Shown piece by piece: positions 15,501-25,500 of a stretch of 64,000 nt of DNA. Positions within the stretch are counted from its first letter, which is position 1. Every line of letters starts with the position of its first letter. Source of the DNA: Chitinophaga niabensis. Lineage in GTDB: Bacteria; Bacteroidota; Bacteroidia; Chitinophagales; Chitinophagaceae. The DNA lies in contig NZ_FSRA01000001.1 of the NCBI RefSeq assembly GCF_900129465.1, positions 3,288,482 to 3,352,481 of the forward strand, read 5' to 3'. The notes under the pieces were generated by a model that was not told the origin of the DNA, ran no database searches, and worked only from the letters and a program-made list of their open reading frames with translations. Position numbers and translations under genes: made by a program.

Positions 15501-17597
15501 ATGAAAGTTTGCATTGCCGAAAAACCAAGTGTGGCAAAAGACATAGCGGAAGTGCTGGGAGCGAAACAGCGCAGGGATGGCTTCTATGAAGGCAATGGAT
15601 ACCAGGTCACCTGGACCTTCGGACACTTCTGCACCCTCAAAGAGCCACACGACTACTATGAACAATGGCGTTTCTGGCGCCTGGAGGACCTTCCCATGAT
15701 CCCCTCCGGCTTTGGCATCAAACTGATTGAAAACAGTGGCGTACAAAGGCAATTCAAGATCATAGAGCAATTAGTACAGGAAAGCGAAGAAGTGATCAAC
15801 TGCGGGGATGCCGGCCAGGAGGGAGAACTCATACAACGCTGGGTATTGCTGAAGGCAAAATGCGCCGTACCCGTTAAAAGGCTCTGGATCTCCTCCCTTA
15901 CGGAAGAAGCCATACGGGAAGGTTTTCAGAAATTAAAAGAAGCCGAACAATACAATAACTTATATGCTGCAGGCAGCGCCCGTGCTATAGGAGACTGGCT
16001 GCTGGGCATGAACGCCACCCGCCTTTTCACCAAAAAGTTTGCACAAGGGAAGGTAGTACTGTCAATCGGCAGGGTACAAACACCTACCCTCGCTATGATC
16101 GTACAGCGGCAAAAAGAGATCAATGCCTTTGTATCTGAAGAATACTGGGAACTAAAGACCATTTACCGCGAAACGGAATTCACGGCAGCTATTGACCGTC
16201 TCAAAAATATAGACAAGGCTAACAAAGGGCTCGAGTACCTGAAACAACATCCCTTTGAGATCACCTCCTTTGAACGGAAGGAAGGAAAAGAAGGGAATCC
16301 CCGTTTATTTGACCTTACCGCCCTGCAGGTAGAAGCCAATAAGAAGTATGCTTACTCTGCGGACGATACACTCAAACACGTGCAAAGTCTCTATGAAAAG
16401 AAACTGGTCACCTACCCAAGGGTAGATACCACTTACCTTTCTGAAGACCTGCATCCAAAGATTGCCGGCATTATGGAAGACCTCACGCCCTACAAAGCGC
16501 TGATCGCTCCCATCCTGGCTAATCCCATTCCCAAGCTCAAATCTGTATTCGACGATAAGAAAGTAACCGATCACCATGCCATTATTCCCACCGGCATGTA
16601 TCCTGAAGGTCTTCACCTGGATGAAAAACGGATCTACGACCTCATAGCCCGCCGTTTTATTGCGGCATTCTACCCGGAGTGTAAGATCGCCAATACAACG
16701 GTGTTGGGGAAAGTAGGCCAGGTGCCCTTTAAAGCAACCGGTAAACAGATCCTTGAACCAGGCTGGAAAGAAGTATATGCCAATGATGTAACAGAAAAGA
16801 AAGAAGGAGAAGAAGAGGAAGAAAAGATCCTGCCTGTTTTTGTAGCCGGCGAAAGCGGGCCACATCAGCCTAAAGTACATAAAGGGAAAACCACGCCTCC
16901 CAAACCTTATACGGAAGCTACCTTATTACGTGCCATGGAAACAGCGGGCAAACAGGTAGAAGATGAAGAAATGCGCGAGCTGCTGAAGGATAATGGTATC
17001 GGCCGGCCTTCTACCCGCGCCAATATCATTGAAACACTCTTCAGAAGGAAATATATAGAGAAGAAGAAAAAGAACATCTTCGCTACTCAGACCGGCATGG
17101 ACCTTATTGATACCATTCAATCGGAACTCCTGAAAAGCCCGGAACTAACGGGTACCTGGGAACGCAAATTACGCCTGATAGAAAAAGGGGAATATGCAAT
17201 GGAAACCTTCAAGCAGGAGCTGATAGAGATGGTAACAGACCTCACACGGGAAGTAAAAACGAGTTCCTACAAAGTGATCACCATAGCCCCTGATGCTCCT
17301 CCCCCGCCGGAACCAAAACCCAAAGCAGCGGTGGTGATAGAAGAGTTGAAATGCCCAAAATGCAAAACACATACCGTGAAGAAAGGGAATACTGCTTACG
17401 GCTGCAGCAACTACAGCGTTTGCGGATTCAAGTTACCCTTTGAAGTATTGGGCAAAAAGCTCACAGACAAACAGATCACAGACCTGCTCAACAAAGGAAA
17501 GACCGGTAAGATCAAAGGCCTGAAAGTACCCGGCAGCGATACGGAGAAAGAAGCCAGGCTGGTGTTCAACGCAGACTTTAACCTCGGGATGGAATAA
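15501..17597 (+). CDS. topB: DNA topoisomerase III (type IA)
   Basis: A 698-residue type IA topoisomerase that passes single DNA strands through a transient 5'-phosphotyrosine break to resolve recombination and replication intermediates. Residues 1-150 are a TOPRIM domain (KVCIAEKPSVAKDIAEVLG and NCGDAGQEGEL with acidic metal ligands). The central core has SIGRVQTPTLAM, and the catalytic Tyr ~305 is in TYPRVDTTYL. GIGRPSTRANIIETL near residue 500 is also typical. The C-terminus has a four-cysteine zinc ribbon (CPKCKTHT ... CSNYSVCGF) followed by a KLTDKQITDLLNKGKTG repeat. Length and parts are complete. The stop overlaps the convergent YihY-like gene by 20 bp. Confidence 0.93.
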   Translation: MKVCIAEKPSVAKDIAEVLGAKQRRDGFYEGNGYQVTWTFGHFCTLKEPHDYYEQWRFWRLEDLPMIPSGFGIKLIENSGVQRQFKIIEQLVQESEEVINCGDAGQEGELIQRWVLLKAKCAVPVKRLWISSLTEEAIREGFQKLKEAEQYNNLYAAGSARAIGDWLLGMNATRLFTKKFAQGKVVLSIGRVQTPTLAMIVQRQKEINAFVSEEYWELKTIYRETEFTAAIDRLKNIDKANKGLEYLKQHPFEITSFERKEGKEGNPRLFDLTALQVEANKKYAYSADDTLKHVQSLYEKKLVTYPRVDTTYLSEDLHPKIAGIMEDLTPYKALIAPILANPIPKLKSVFDDKKVTDHHAIIPTGMYPEGLHLDEKRIYDLIARRFIAAFYPECKIANTTVLGKVGQVPFKATGKQILEPGWKEVYANDVTEKKEGEEEEEKILPVFVAGESGPHQPKVHKGKTTPPKPYTEATLLRAMETAGKQVEDEEMRELLKDNGIGRPSTRANIIETLFRRKYIEKKKKNIFATQTGMDLIDTIQSELLKSPELTGTWERKLRLIEKGEYAMETFKQELIEMVTDLTREVKTSSYKVITIAPDAPPPPEPKPKAAVVIEELKCPKCKTHTVKKGNTAYGCSNYSVCGFKLPFEVLGKKLTDKQITDLLNKGKTGKIKGLKVPGSDTEKEARLVFNADFNLGME

Positions 17598-18525
17598 CCT
17601 CTTCTTCTTCTACATCCGTTAGCTGGTATTTTATAGCATGCGGCAATGGCTGGATGGGATGACCATTGGCATTTGCCCATACATTCGCAAAAGCGGCACC
17701 ATAGTAAAAGATCAGGGAAGTATAGAATACAAAGAGCAGTAAAAGCACGGTAGAAGCAGAAGCGCCGTAAATAGTATTGATATTGCTGTACGTCAGCAAC
17801 CAATGAAGTACCAGTTTCCCCGCATTAAACAATACACTTGTTACCAGTGCTCCGGTAAATAAGATCTTCCACCGGGGCCGCCCGTCCGGCAACAGGTAGA
17901 ACACTAATGCAAACCAGAGTGTAACAGTGAGGATGGAAACAAGATAACGCAATACACTCTCATAGAAGATCATCAGCTCCGGCAAACCCTTTTCAATATA
18001 ATGGCCCAGGAAAGCCTGTGCCGCATCTGCCAGGATACCTATTACAAAGAGTACGGCAGTGAACAGGATCACCAGCACACCTTTTAAGCGGGATATCATG
18101 ATCAGTTTGAAATTCCCTTTAGCGATCGGCCGCAGTCTCCAGATCTGGTTCACAGAGCTGGTCATCACTTTCAGCAAAGTAGTGGCTACGAATAACAGGA
18201 AGATAAAACCGCCAATAGCGATCAGCCAGCTTTGCGCAATGCCACGAAAAGCCCGGAGGGTATGTATTACGTCCTGGGTGGTTTCGTCCCCGATGATGGC
18301 CCTCAGTTCATCAAAAAGCTGTCGGCTGATCAACCTTGGCTCAAAGATGAGCCTTAACATCTGGATAATGATCACCAGGATGGCCGGCAGGGCAAAAGTG
18401 GTGAAAAAAGCAGTGGCACCGGCCATGCGCAATGGGTCATTGGCAGACAGCTCGTTGAAGGCATCTTTAAATGACAGGAAGAATACCTGCCAGCGTTTTA
18501 AATGTTCCCGCTTGCTTTTCATCAT
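17578..18525 (-). CDS. YihY/BrkB-family inner-membrane protein
   Basis: A 315-residue integral membrane protein with about six hydrophobic segments (ATAFFTTFALPAILVIII, SWLIAIGGFIFLLFVATTLL, LVILFTAVLFVIGIL, LVSILTVTLWFALVFYLLP, VLFNAGKLVLHWLL, STVLLLLFVFYTSLIFYYGA). The conserved family motifs are DPLRMAGATAFFTTFALP, the GWRWK-like RPRWKILFTGALV, and YGASASTVLLLLFVFY-type final helices. It was once called ribonuclease BN, but the family is not a nuclease; its transport role is unsettled. The frame can begin upstream only at a TTG (18543), so I use the ATG at 18525 (18522 is also possible). It converges on topB with a 20-bp overlap. Confidence 0.85.
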   Translation of the reverse strand: MMKSKREHLKRWQVFFLSFKDAFNELSANDPLRMAGATAFFTTFALPAILVIIIQMLRLIFEPRLISRQLFDELRAIIGDETTQDVIHTLRAFRGIAQSWLIAIGGFIFLLFVATTLLKVMTSSVNQIWRLRPIAKGNFKLIMISRLKGVLVILFTAVLFVIGILADAAQAFLGHYIEKGLPELMIFYESVLRYLVSILTVTLWFALVFYLLPDGRPRWKILFTGALVTSVLFNAGKLVLHWLLTYSNINTIYGASASTVLLLLFVFYTSLIFYYGAAFANVWANANGHPIQPLPHAIKYQLTDVEEEEVIPSRG

Positions 18526-18663
18526 TTTATAAAGATAATGCAATCACACTGCAGCCGAAGGACATAAATTCACATAACCACCACATTTATACCCTTCCAC
18601 ATTACATATTGAATCCGCAGCACGTTGCATATTGGTCATTTTAACCTTTAAAAGAGACAAACA

Positions 18664-19704
18664 ATGCTGCTTACCAATCATCCAGGCCCAGCCAGGTTAT
18701 CATTCGGCGTATCCGCCAAAATTAAGAACCAGGTTAACACATCCTCTCAAATACCAGACCACTATAAGCAATATGAGCTATCCTTCGGAGAAGCCGAATT
18801 CACGGAAGGGCCTTTTGGCTGCTATTTCACACAGGTGTTCTCCGAGCCGGACTGGACCATTGGCTGGATGAACTTTTTTATCAACAAACAGGTAACATTT
18901 AACCCGGTGGCGGATACGCCCATGGCTATGCTCTATTGCAGCCTCCAGGGGAACATACCGGCAAAACTGCATGGCCGGCCGGGACTCTTCAGCCTTCAAC
19001 ACAGAAAGTTTGGGTTCTATTATGTTCCGCCCAAACTTTTGAACAAAGCCATCTTTAAACCGGGGCACTATAAGAGTATCTATTTTTCTTTCTCAGCAGC
19101 CCAGTTATCCAAATTCGTCTCCCAACATCCACAGTTTGTACAGTTGCAGGAAAGCCTGCTGCAACAGGCAGCAAATGGAGAACAGTTCCAGGTATTTGAG
19201 TTTAACAGCAAAGCATTGCAGATAGTGAACGAGATAAAGGAGTGCAGGCTGGAAGGAGCCGCTGTTCATATCTTTCTGCAGTCGAGGATCAATGAACTGC
19301 TGCTTATCTACTTTAACCTGCTGAGTAAGCCGCTCAAAGATATTATCATCCCATACGAAATGGCTATCAGGGAAGCCACTGTTTATATAGGCGAACATTA
19401 TTCTTTTGACATTTCTATTCCCAAGCTGGCCCGTAAAGCGGGTATGAACATCAATTCCTTTACCACCCGTTTCCGGAAGATCATTGGTACAACGCCGGCT
19501 GAATATATCCAACGGACAAGGATCCAGGAGGCTGAGCACCTGCTGCTGCATAGCGATCTTTCCGTGGAGGAGATCGGGGCACAGGTAGGGTTTACCAGCA
19601 GAACGTATTTTTCCCGGGTGTTTAAGAAGCACCATGCTTTATCGCCCGTGCAATATAAATATAAATGGGAAGTGAGTACAGCAAAGGGTTTCCCGCTTAA
19701 TTAG
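18664..19704 (+). CDS. AraC-family transcriptional regulator
   Basis: A 346-residue regulator with an unrecognised N-terminal sensing region (residues ~1-235) and a standard C-terminal AraC DNA-binding domain. The latter has two helix-turn-helix units: FDISIPKLARKAGMNINSF and LSVEEIGAQVGFTSRTYFSR, followed by FKKHHALSPVQYKYKW. The conserved GTTPAEYIQRTRI linker is present. The N-terminus lacks a clear cupin motif. The two genes that follow on the same strand (a small membrane protein and a small secreted protein) are possible targets, but no operator was identified. Confidence 0.87.
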   Translation: MLLTNHPGPARLSFGVSAKIKNQVNTSSQIPDHYKQYELSFGEAEFTEGPFGCYFTQVFSEPDWTIGWMNFFINKQVTFNPVADTPMAMLYCSLQGNIPAKLHGRPGLFSLQHRKFGFYYVPPKLLNKAIFKPGHYKSIYFSFSAAQLSKFVSQHPQFVQLQESLLQQAANGEQFQVFEFNSKALQIVNEIKECRLEGAAVHIFLQSRINELLLIYFNLLSKPLKDIIIPYEMAIREATVYIGEHYSFDISIPKLARKAGMNINSFTTRFRKIIGTTPAEYIQRTRIQEAEHLLLHSDLSVEEIGAQVGFTSRTYFSRVFKKHHALSPVQYKYKWEVSTAKGFPLN

Positions 19705-19832
19705 GGTGCAGATGTTTGAAATAATGCACATAATAAAATGAAATAGTGAACGTGATTGAGAAATATTTGGGGCAATTTTACTTCACTGAACCGATAAAGA
19801 CCATTAAAAACAATAAGACCCTTAAATCCATC

Positions 19833-20285
19833 ATGAAAACGATACAACCCAAAACCTGGCGCCTATGGGCGGGGGAGATCATTACGGCCTTGTTACTGGT
19901 GTTCTTTGTGCATAGTGCGATCGATAATTATTTAAACCTGCTGAGCCTCAAGAACCTGCTATGGTTTTACACAAAGCATGTGGGAATAACAGCATGGTTC
20001 ATAGTTTTCATAGAAGCAGGGATTGCCATACTGTTATTCTTTCCCAAAACGCGGATACATGGACTGGCAGCAACACTCCTGTTTGTAATAATATTGGCAA
20101 CTGTTGTACTGTTAAACCCGCATTCGCCTCATTTATTTGGTGGGATCCTAAACAAACTGGGGAAACGTTTTTATCTCCCCTTTGAAATATTCCTTTTCCT
20201 GATCACCCTGCTGGCAATAGGATTGAATATAAGAAGAAAGACAGCTATTCAGCCCAAAGCCATTCAAAATATTATTGTACAATAA
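19833..20285 (+). CDS. Small four-helix inner-membrane protein (DoxX/MauE-like topology)
   Basis: A 150-residue protein with four hydrophobic segments: GEIITALLLVFFVHSAI, ITAWFIVFIEAGIAILLFF, GLAATLLFVIILATVVLL and FEIFLFLITLLAIGL. Size, four helices and the FIEAGIAILL second helix are like DoxX/MauE-type membrane proteins, but the match is by topology only. I use the ATG at 19833; an in-frame GTG at 19746 would add a polar 29-residue leader that does not look like protein. It follows the AraC regulator on the same strand after 128 bases. Confidence 0.6.
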   Translation: MKTIQPKTWRLWAGEIITALLLVFFVHSAIDNYLNLLSLKNLLWFYTKHVGITAWFIVFIEAGIAILLFFPKTRIHGLAATLLFVIILATVVLLNPHSPHLFGGILNKLGKRFYLPFEIFLFLITLLAIGLNIRRKTAIQPKAIQNIIVQ

Positions 20286-20353
20286 ACAGGTGGGAAACCG
20301 AAAACCCTGAACAAAAAGAGTAGGTATTCACTTAACTATCTAATACTATTTTT

Positions 20354-20695
20354 ATGAAAAAGAACATTTTAGCCCTGGTAGCCGTAGTTGCTGCCGTTAC
20401 ACTCAGCTCATTCACTACACAAAGAGCAGTAAGTTACTTCCTGGTATATGATGTAGTTGGTCTTGATGACCAGGCAGAAGTAGCCAGCTATACTTCCCAG
20501 GAACTCGTTCAGCCTGCTTTTGAAGATGGTACCGGCGTTCTGAACTGGATCAGGGTAGAAGATACCAGCCTCAGCAATGCCATTGAAGACAATGAACTGG
20601 CAACTGCTCTCAGCGCATATGACACTGGCACTGCAGGTACATTAGATGATCAAATCGACAGTCCTTCTGGAGATTACGATGTTAAAGACCTTTAA
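20354..20695 (+). CDS. Small acidic secreted protein
   Basis: A 113-residue protein with a clear signal peptide (MKKNILALVAVVAAVTLSSF, then TTQRA), so it is exported. The mature part of about 90 residues is strongly acidic (VVGLDDQAEVASYT, VEDTSLSNAIEDNELATAL, LDDQIDSPSGDYDVKDL) and contains no cysteine. I do not recognise a named family, although short exported proteins of this style are frequent in Bacteroidota. It follows the DoxX-like gene after 68 bases and is closed by a perfect 14-bp hairpin terminator. The role is unknown. Confidence 0.65.
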   Translation: MKKNILALVAVVAAVTLSSFTTQRAVSYFLVYDVVGLDDQAEVASYTSQELVQPAFEDGTGVLNWIRVEDTSLSNAIEDNELATALSAYDTGTAGTLDDQIDSPSGDYDVKDL

Positions 20696-20701
20696 TAGGC
20701 A

Positions 20702-20737
20702 ATCAGCGATCCGGAGTTATAATTCCGGATCGCTGAT
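20702..20737. terminator. Perfect 14-bp hairpin shared by convergent genes
   Basis: ATCAGCGATCCGGA (20702-20715) and TCCGGATCGCTGAT (20724-20737) are exact inverse complements around an eight-base loop. The stem starts seven bases after the stop of the small secreted protein and ends two bases before the stop of the convergent 151-residue gene, so it probably ends transcription from both sides. The following T tract is weak. Confidence 0.75.
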
Positions 20738-20739
20738 AA

Positions 20740-21195
20740 TTATTTGCGCTCTTCCACAAATCTATTCTCTATAAAAAAGTACAGTACATCCCATTTGGCG
20801 TTTGCATCCCAGTCTTCATTTCCCCGGTACGGAACCTTCAAGATAGCCATTTCGAATACCTTCCCTGTTGAACCAACTGATGAATAGGTGGCTATCTTAT
20901 ACATATTCAGTTCATTCAGATGTTTAAACAGCCCCGCAGTATCTTTCAAAACAATACTCTTAATCGTTCGCATTTCTTTCGGTACAATTTGTTTGCCAGC
21001 TGCCATCTTTACTTTATCAAACTCGTCAGCTCCTATCTGGCGGATCACTTCATCAGCCCATTTATTATCCCAATAGCCGTTGGCAAACATTGCCACCTTC
21101 CTCGTCCAATCTGTAATCCTTACTTTTACCTGTGCATAAGTAGAAAAAGATAGCATCATCAGCAGCATCTTCATTACAACAACCTTCATGTACAT
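20740..21195 (-). CDS. Hypothetical secreted protein downstream of SusD
   Basis: A protein of about 150 residues with an N-terminal signal peptide (VVVMKMLLMMLSFSTYAQ). The mature part has no motif I recognise. It contains VKVRITDWTRKVAMFANGYW, ADEVIRQIGADEF and an aromatic C-terminus (WDVLYFFIENRF). Several ATG codons lie close together (21195, 21189, 21174), so the start is uncertain. It begins 17 bases after the SusD-like gene on the same strand and is probably the last gene of that SusC-SusD operon. A cell-surface or periplasmic accessory role is an inference from position only. Confidence 0.6.
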   Translation of the reverse strand: MYMKVVVMKMLLMMLSFSTYAQVKVRITDWTRKVAMFANGYWDNKWADEVIRQIGADEFDKVKMAAGKQIVPKEMRTIKSIVLKDTAGLFKHLNELNMYKIATYSSVGSTGKVFEMAILKVPYRGNEDWDANAKWDVLYFFIENRFVEERK

Positions 21196-21212
21196 AAATT
21201 GATAATTAATAG

Positions 21213-22562
21213 TTACCGCGGATTCTGCGGTATACCTGTGAGGAAAATAATATCCGTTGGGATCAAAACAGTATATCGCAGATCATTTGGCGGCAATAAA
21301 TATACCTGGCCATTCAATTCTCTTTTTAAGGTCATAGCAAACCGGTTATCTTTATTCAACCGCTTTAGATCAGACCAGCGTATTCCACGGCATAATAATT
21401 CCTTCTTTCTTTCCTGTAATGTCACCTGAAGTACCTGATCCGGCGAAAGGTTGCTCAATACTGCATATTTCCCGGATGCCCAACGTTTCTGCAGTAAGGC
21501 ATTCAGATCTTCCATGGCTGCAACAGCATTATTCATCCTTGCATTACACTCCGCTCTGATCAGGTAAACCTCATCCGTAGCAATGCCGTTGAACAATGTT
21601 TTCTCCCCGGTATAACTGCCTTTAAAGGCAAAAGTTCCATTACCATTGTCTTTAAAGAACGCCTTCTTTCTCAGATCATTGGGATCATATGACCTATACA
21701 GGTTTGAATCAACCCTTGCCCTTGTTTCATCTCCGCTAACCGGCACTTCCGTGCTGGCCTTGAAATAGAAAAGCATCTCATCGTTCTTACTGAAAAGGCC
21801 CAGGGGAAAAGTGGCGGTTAATGCCAGGGAATTATAATCGATCAATTTATTATTGATCTTAAGGCAGGCATCCGCGTTTTCGCCAGCCTTTTTAAAATCA
21901 CCGGTCTGCAAATAAACACGGGCAAGCATAGCCAGAGCAGCAGCCTTACCAGGTCTGGACTTTAACAGCTGATCTTCCGGCAATAACTTTACGGCAGCTT
22001 CCAGGTCGTTTATGATCTGCTGATAGGTTTGTTTAACGGTAGATCTTACACTCACTTCATTAAAATCTGCATTTAACCTCAGTACAATTCCCAGATCGGT
22101 TCCGGCAGTTGCTTCGTCATACTGCGGAGCAAACTGCTGGGCAATGAAATAGAACAGGAATCCCCTGGTAAATAATGCAGCACCCCTGATATTATTCCGG
22201 GTGATATCATCTCCTCCCCTGATCCTTTCCAGGTTAAAAAGAACGGTATTTGCATAGAATACACCCTTATAAGGCCCGCTCCAATCATTGGAATTATTCA
22301 GCTCCGGGTCCCATACATAAGCCCGTTTATTATTATCTGAAAGGCTTTGCCAGTTGCTATATAATACATTGTACTCATCCGTACCTGTATTGATCGCATT
22401 TAATCCAACCTGCAGGATAGGGTTATCAAGCAGTAGCTGAAGATCATTTAAGTTATCAGGTGTTGCTAATCTTTGTGCAGATTTTGTTTCCAGGAATTTT
22501 TTGCAGGCGAAAGAATTCAGCAGGAAGAAGAGTATGCAGAGATATTTAGTGTTCATGCTCAT
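21213..22562 (-). CDS. SusD/RagB-family outer-membrane nutrient-binding lipoprotein
   Basis: A 449-residue SusD-like protein. The lipobox FLLNSFAC places the lipidated cysteine near residue 20, followed by KKFLETKSAQRLATPDNLNDLQ. The helical TPR-like core shows ALFTRGFLFYFIAQQFAPQY, AALAMLARVYLQTGDFKKAG and the C-terminal RWSDLKRLNKDNRFAM, which are typical of the family. SusD proteins sit as lids on SusC barrels and bind the imported nutrient. The gene follows its SusC partner after nine bases. No glycosidase or peptidase gene lies beside it, so the substrate is unknown. Confidence 0.9.
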   Translation of the reverse strand: MSMNTKYLCILFFLLNSFACKKFLETKSAQRLATPDNLNDLQLLLDNPILQVGLNAINTGTDEYNVLYSNWQSLSDNNKRAYVWDPELNNSNDWSGPYKGVFYANTVLFNLERIRGGDDITRNNIRGAALFTRGFLFYFIAQQFAPQYDEATAGTDLGIVLRLNADFNEVSVRSTVKQTYQQIINDLEAAVKLLPEDQLLKSRPGKAAALAMLARVYLQTGDFKKAGENADACLKINNKLIDYNSLALTATFPLGLFSKNDEMLFYFKASTEVPVSGDETRARVDSNLYRSYDPNDLRKKAFFKDNGNGTFAFKGSYTGEKTLFNGIATDEVYLIRAECNARMNNAVAAMEDLNALLQKRWASGKYAVLSNLSPDQVLQVTLQERKKELLCRGIRWSDLKRLNKDNRFAMTLKRELNGQVYLLPPNDLRYTVLIPTDIIFLTGIPQNPR

Positions 22563-22571
22563 AATTTCAAA

Positions 22572-25500
22572 TTAAAAATCCATCCTTAATCCGAAAACCA
22601 TCTTTTTAGGTGGCATATAGGCAGTATTCCCTGCATCGTAATCGGGATCAAGCCCTTCTTTGTTCTTCCTCCATAAGATCCCCAGGTTGTCAATGCTGGC
22701 ATAAAGCTGCATATATTTGATCCGTATCTTCCGTGTTAGTTCCTGGCTTATATCATATCCCAGCCGGATATAGTTTAACCTGATATTATCTCCCCGGAGA
22801 ATGTTCACAGATGAATTTCCATAGAAATTATCCCTGAGAGCATTAGAGATAGGATATATCATGGAAGGAACGTTCGTGACCTTCTCATCTCCCGGCTGTT
22901 TCCATCTTTTGGAAAAATCAGGATGCGTTGCCCCATTAGCAAATAAGGCATTATAGGATATGGTATTTTTCCTGAAATAATAATTGAAGCGATAACTGGC
23001 ATTTATCGTTAATGAAATACCCTTGTAGCTGAAAGTATTGTTGAGGTTACCAAATATCGTTGGAATAGCAGTGCCATGGTATACCAGGTTTGCGGTATCT
23101 GAACGCTGATTCCCCAGTTCAACATAATTAGTGCTTAACTTCTTCCCAGAATAGCCCTGTGGATTTCCTGTAAGAGGGTCCAGTCCGGCAAAAGGGTAAC
23201 TGAACAATGCATAAGGCGTACGGTCTATGCGGGGCCTTATGGATGTTCCCGCATTTATCACAACATCGCTCGCTCTCGGAAGGCTGCCATTACTCACCAG
23301 GTCTGTAACCTTATTAGATACATAACTAAATGCCAGATCTGTTTTCCATTGAAATGCCCTCCTGAAATTAATACTGCTTATCAGCACATCCAACCCGCTA
23401 CCTTTCATGCCGGCGCTGTTCTTCATAATGTTATTAACACCTGTGGTCAGGTCCATAGGTACTGCCAGTATTAAATTATCGGCTTTTTTCTGATATACAT
23501 CCATACTTCCTGACAGTACATTTCCTATGATGCGAAAATCGATACCAGCATTTAACTGTTTAACCGTTTCCCAGCTCAATCCTGGGTTCGCCGGTGTGGC
23601 AATATTTGCAAATGGAATATTATTAGAGGTGGAATTGCCATTTGCATAAGAAATTATTGTATTAGGGGAAAGGGTATTATTAACATTCCCCTGGTATCCG
23701 TAAGTAACTCTCAGCTTCAAATAGGAAATTGCCTTTACCTTGAAAAAAGGCTCGTTTGAAATATTCCAGGAGCCTCCTGCAGACCAAAAAGGTTTCCATT
23801 GATCATTCACATCCACACCAAACTGGTTAGCAGCATCCCTTCTGCCGCTCATCGAAATAGTATACCTGCTGTCATATGTATAAGCTGCGTTTCCAAAGAA
23901 TGAAACAAAGTGGTCAGTTGTTTTTGCATAATCATTTGATCCCGCCGGGATAAAAGCAGGCCCCCTGTTTCCATATTGCGGGAAAGTATTAATATAATCC
24001 ACCAGTGATGTACTCAGCCTGTTTTCATCATATCCGTATGACCTTTTAGTAGTTGTTGTTACGATCCTTTCTCTTATCTCTCCCCCTATCAGCCCGATTA
24101 ACTGATGTTTCTGCTGCCAGGAATGATTAAAATTAACCTGTCCTCTGCCCATGTGCGCCAACCGGCCATCTATAGCTTCATCCAGGATCCCCCCTAATGG
24201 TATGGGATTCCTTAAAGCCGGAACTGTACTATTGAAATTGGTATAAAGGTTAATAAGGTCCCGGGCATACCAGGACCTGGCATTATAATGATTGCTGCGG
24301 ACAACATTGGCAAACTGATACTGGTAACTTGCCTGAAGGCTTATATAATTTGTTAGTTTATAATTAAGGCCCGTACTCAATACAAACTCCCTTTCTTTTG
24401 TTGTAAAGTCAGCATTATCCAGTTCCTCAAGCGGGCGGTACTTCCAATCCAAAAGCCTGCCTGCACCAGCTGTATCTGTGTATCCTTCCCGGTATTTATA
24501 GGGAATGGATAAAAACCGGCCATCTTCATCCGCTAGTTTTGAATAGGAAGGCAATGCCTTCCCCCCTATCGTAAAGGCAGGCGAGCCATAATCACCCGGG
24601 CTGTTATCTCTTGCCGTTGCATTAGTATATCTGACACCAAATTGTATTGTAAGTTTTTTTATTGGTGTAAAGCTGTTATCAGTGTTCACCGTAATCCTAT
24701 TATAATCATCTCCTTTCAGGATGCTGGGGGTTTTATCATATCCTGCAGACAAAAGGTATTTCATTTTATCACTCCCCCCGCTTAAGTTCAGGGCATACTG
24801 CTGGCTCACGGCTGTGCGATAAATGTAGCGGTCAAAATCATGGCGAACATCGCGTTGCCGCAATGCATCCAGTAACGATGCGGAGTCAGCTGCAGAAATA
24901 AGGCCGGACCTCCTTTTCAATAAAATTTCGGTAGCTGCTGTCATGTATGGATACTGGCTGTTGTTGATGATGCTATTGTAATAGCCTTGCCCAAACAGAA
25001 AGGTTTCCACATCAATCACCTCTGAAGAAGACATTTTGGGAAGATGAAACAGATCAGGTTTTTCGGTTATACTGATGTTTGAATTAAAGGATAATTTTAC
25101 CGGCTGATTGAACTGCCCTTTTTTTGTGGTGATCACAATTACACCATTTGCAGCCCTGGCTCCCCAGATAGATGCGGCAGCCGCATCCTTTAAGATGGTG
25201 ATATTCTCTACATCGTTAGGGTTAATGTTTTTTATATTTCCATCATAAGGAAAATTATCTACCACCACTAATGGCGCTTTCAGATCTGCACTTAAAGTAC
25301 TCAGGCCACGAATGATCAGGTTGTTCACTGCTATTCCATTCTGGCTTGGAGGCATTCCCCGCCTGTCAAAGAACACACTGGTAGTTACTCCTTCCAGCCG
25401 GCTCAAAATATCACTCCCCACCCGCCTGTTCAATTCCTCATTATTCACAAACTCAAAAGAACCGGTGGCTCTCTCCTTCGGTACATCCTGGTACCCGGTG

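Noticed and set aside
15501-17597. topB as a marker of an integrated conjugative element
   Set aside because: No integrase, mobilisation or tra genes flank it, and composition looks like its neighbours. It is read as a chromosomal topoisomerase III.
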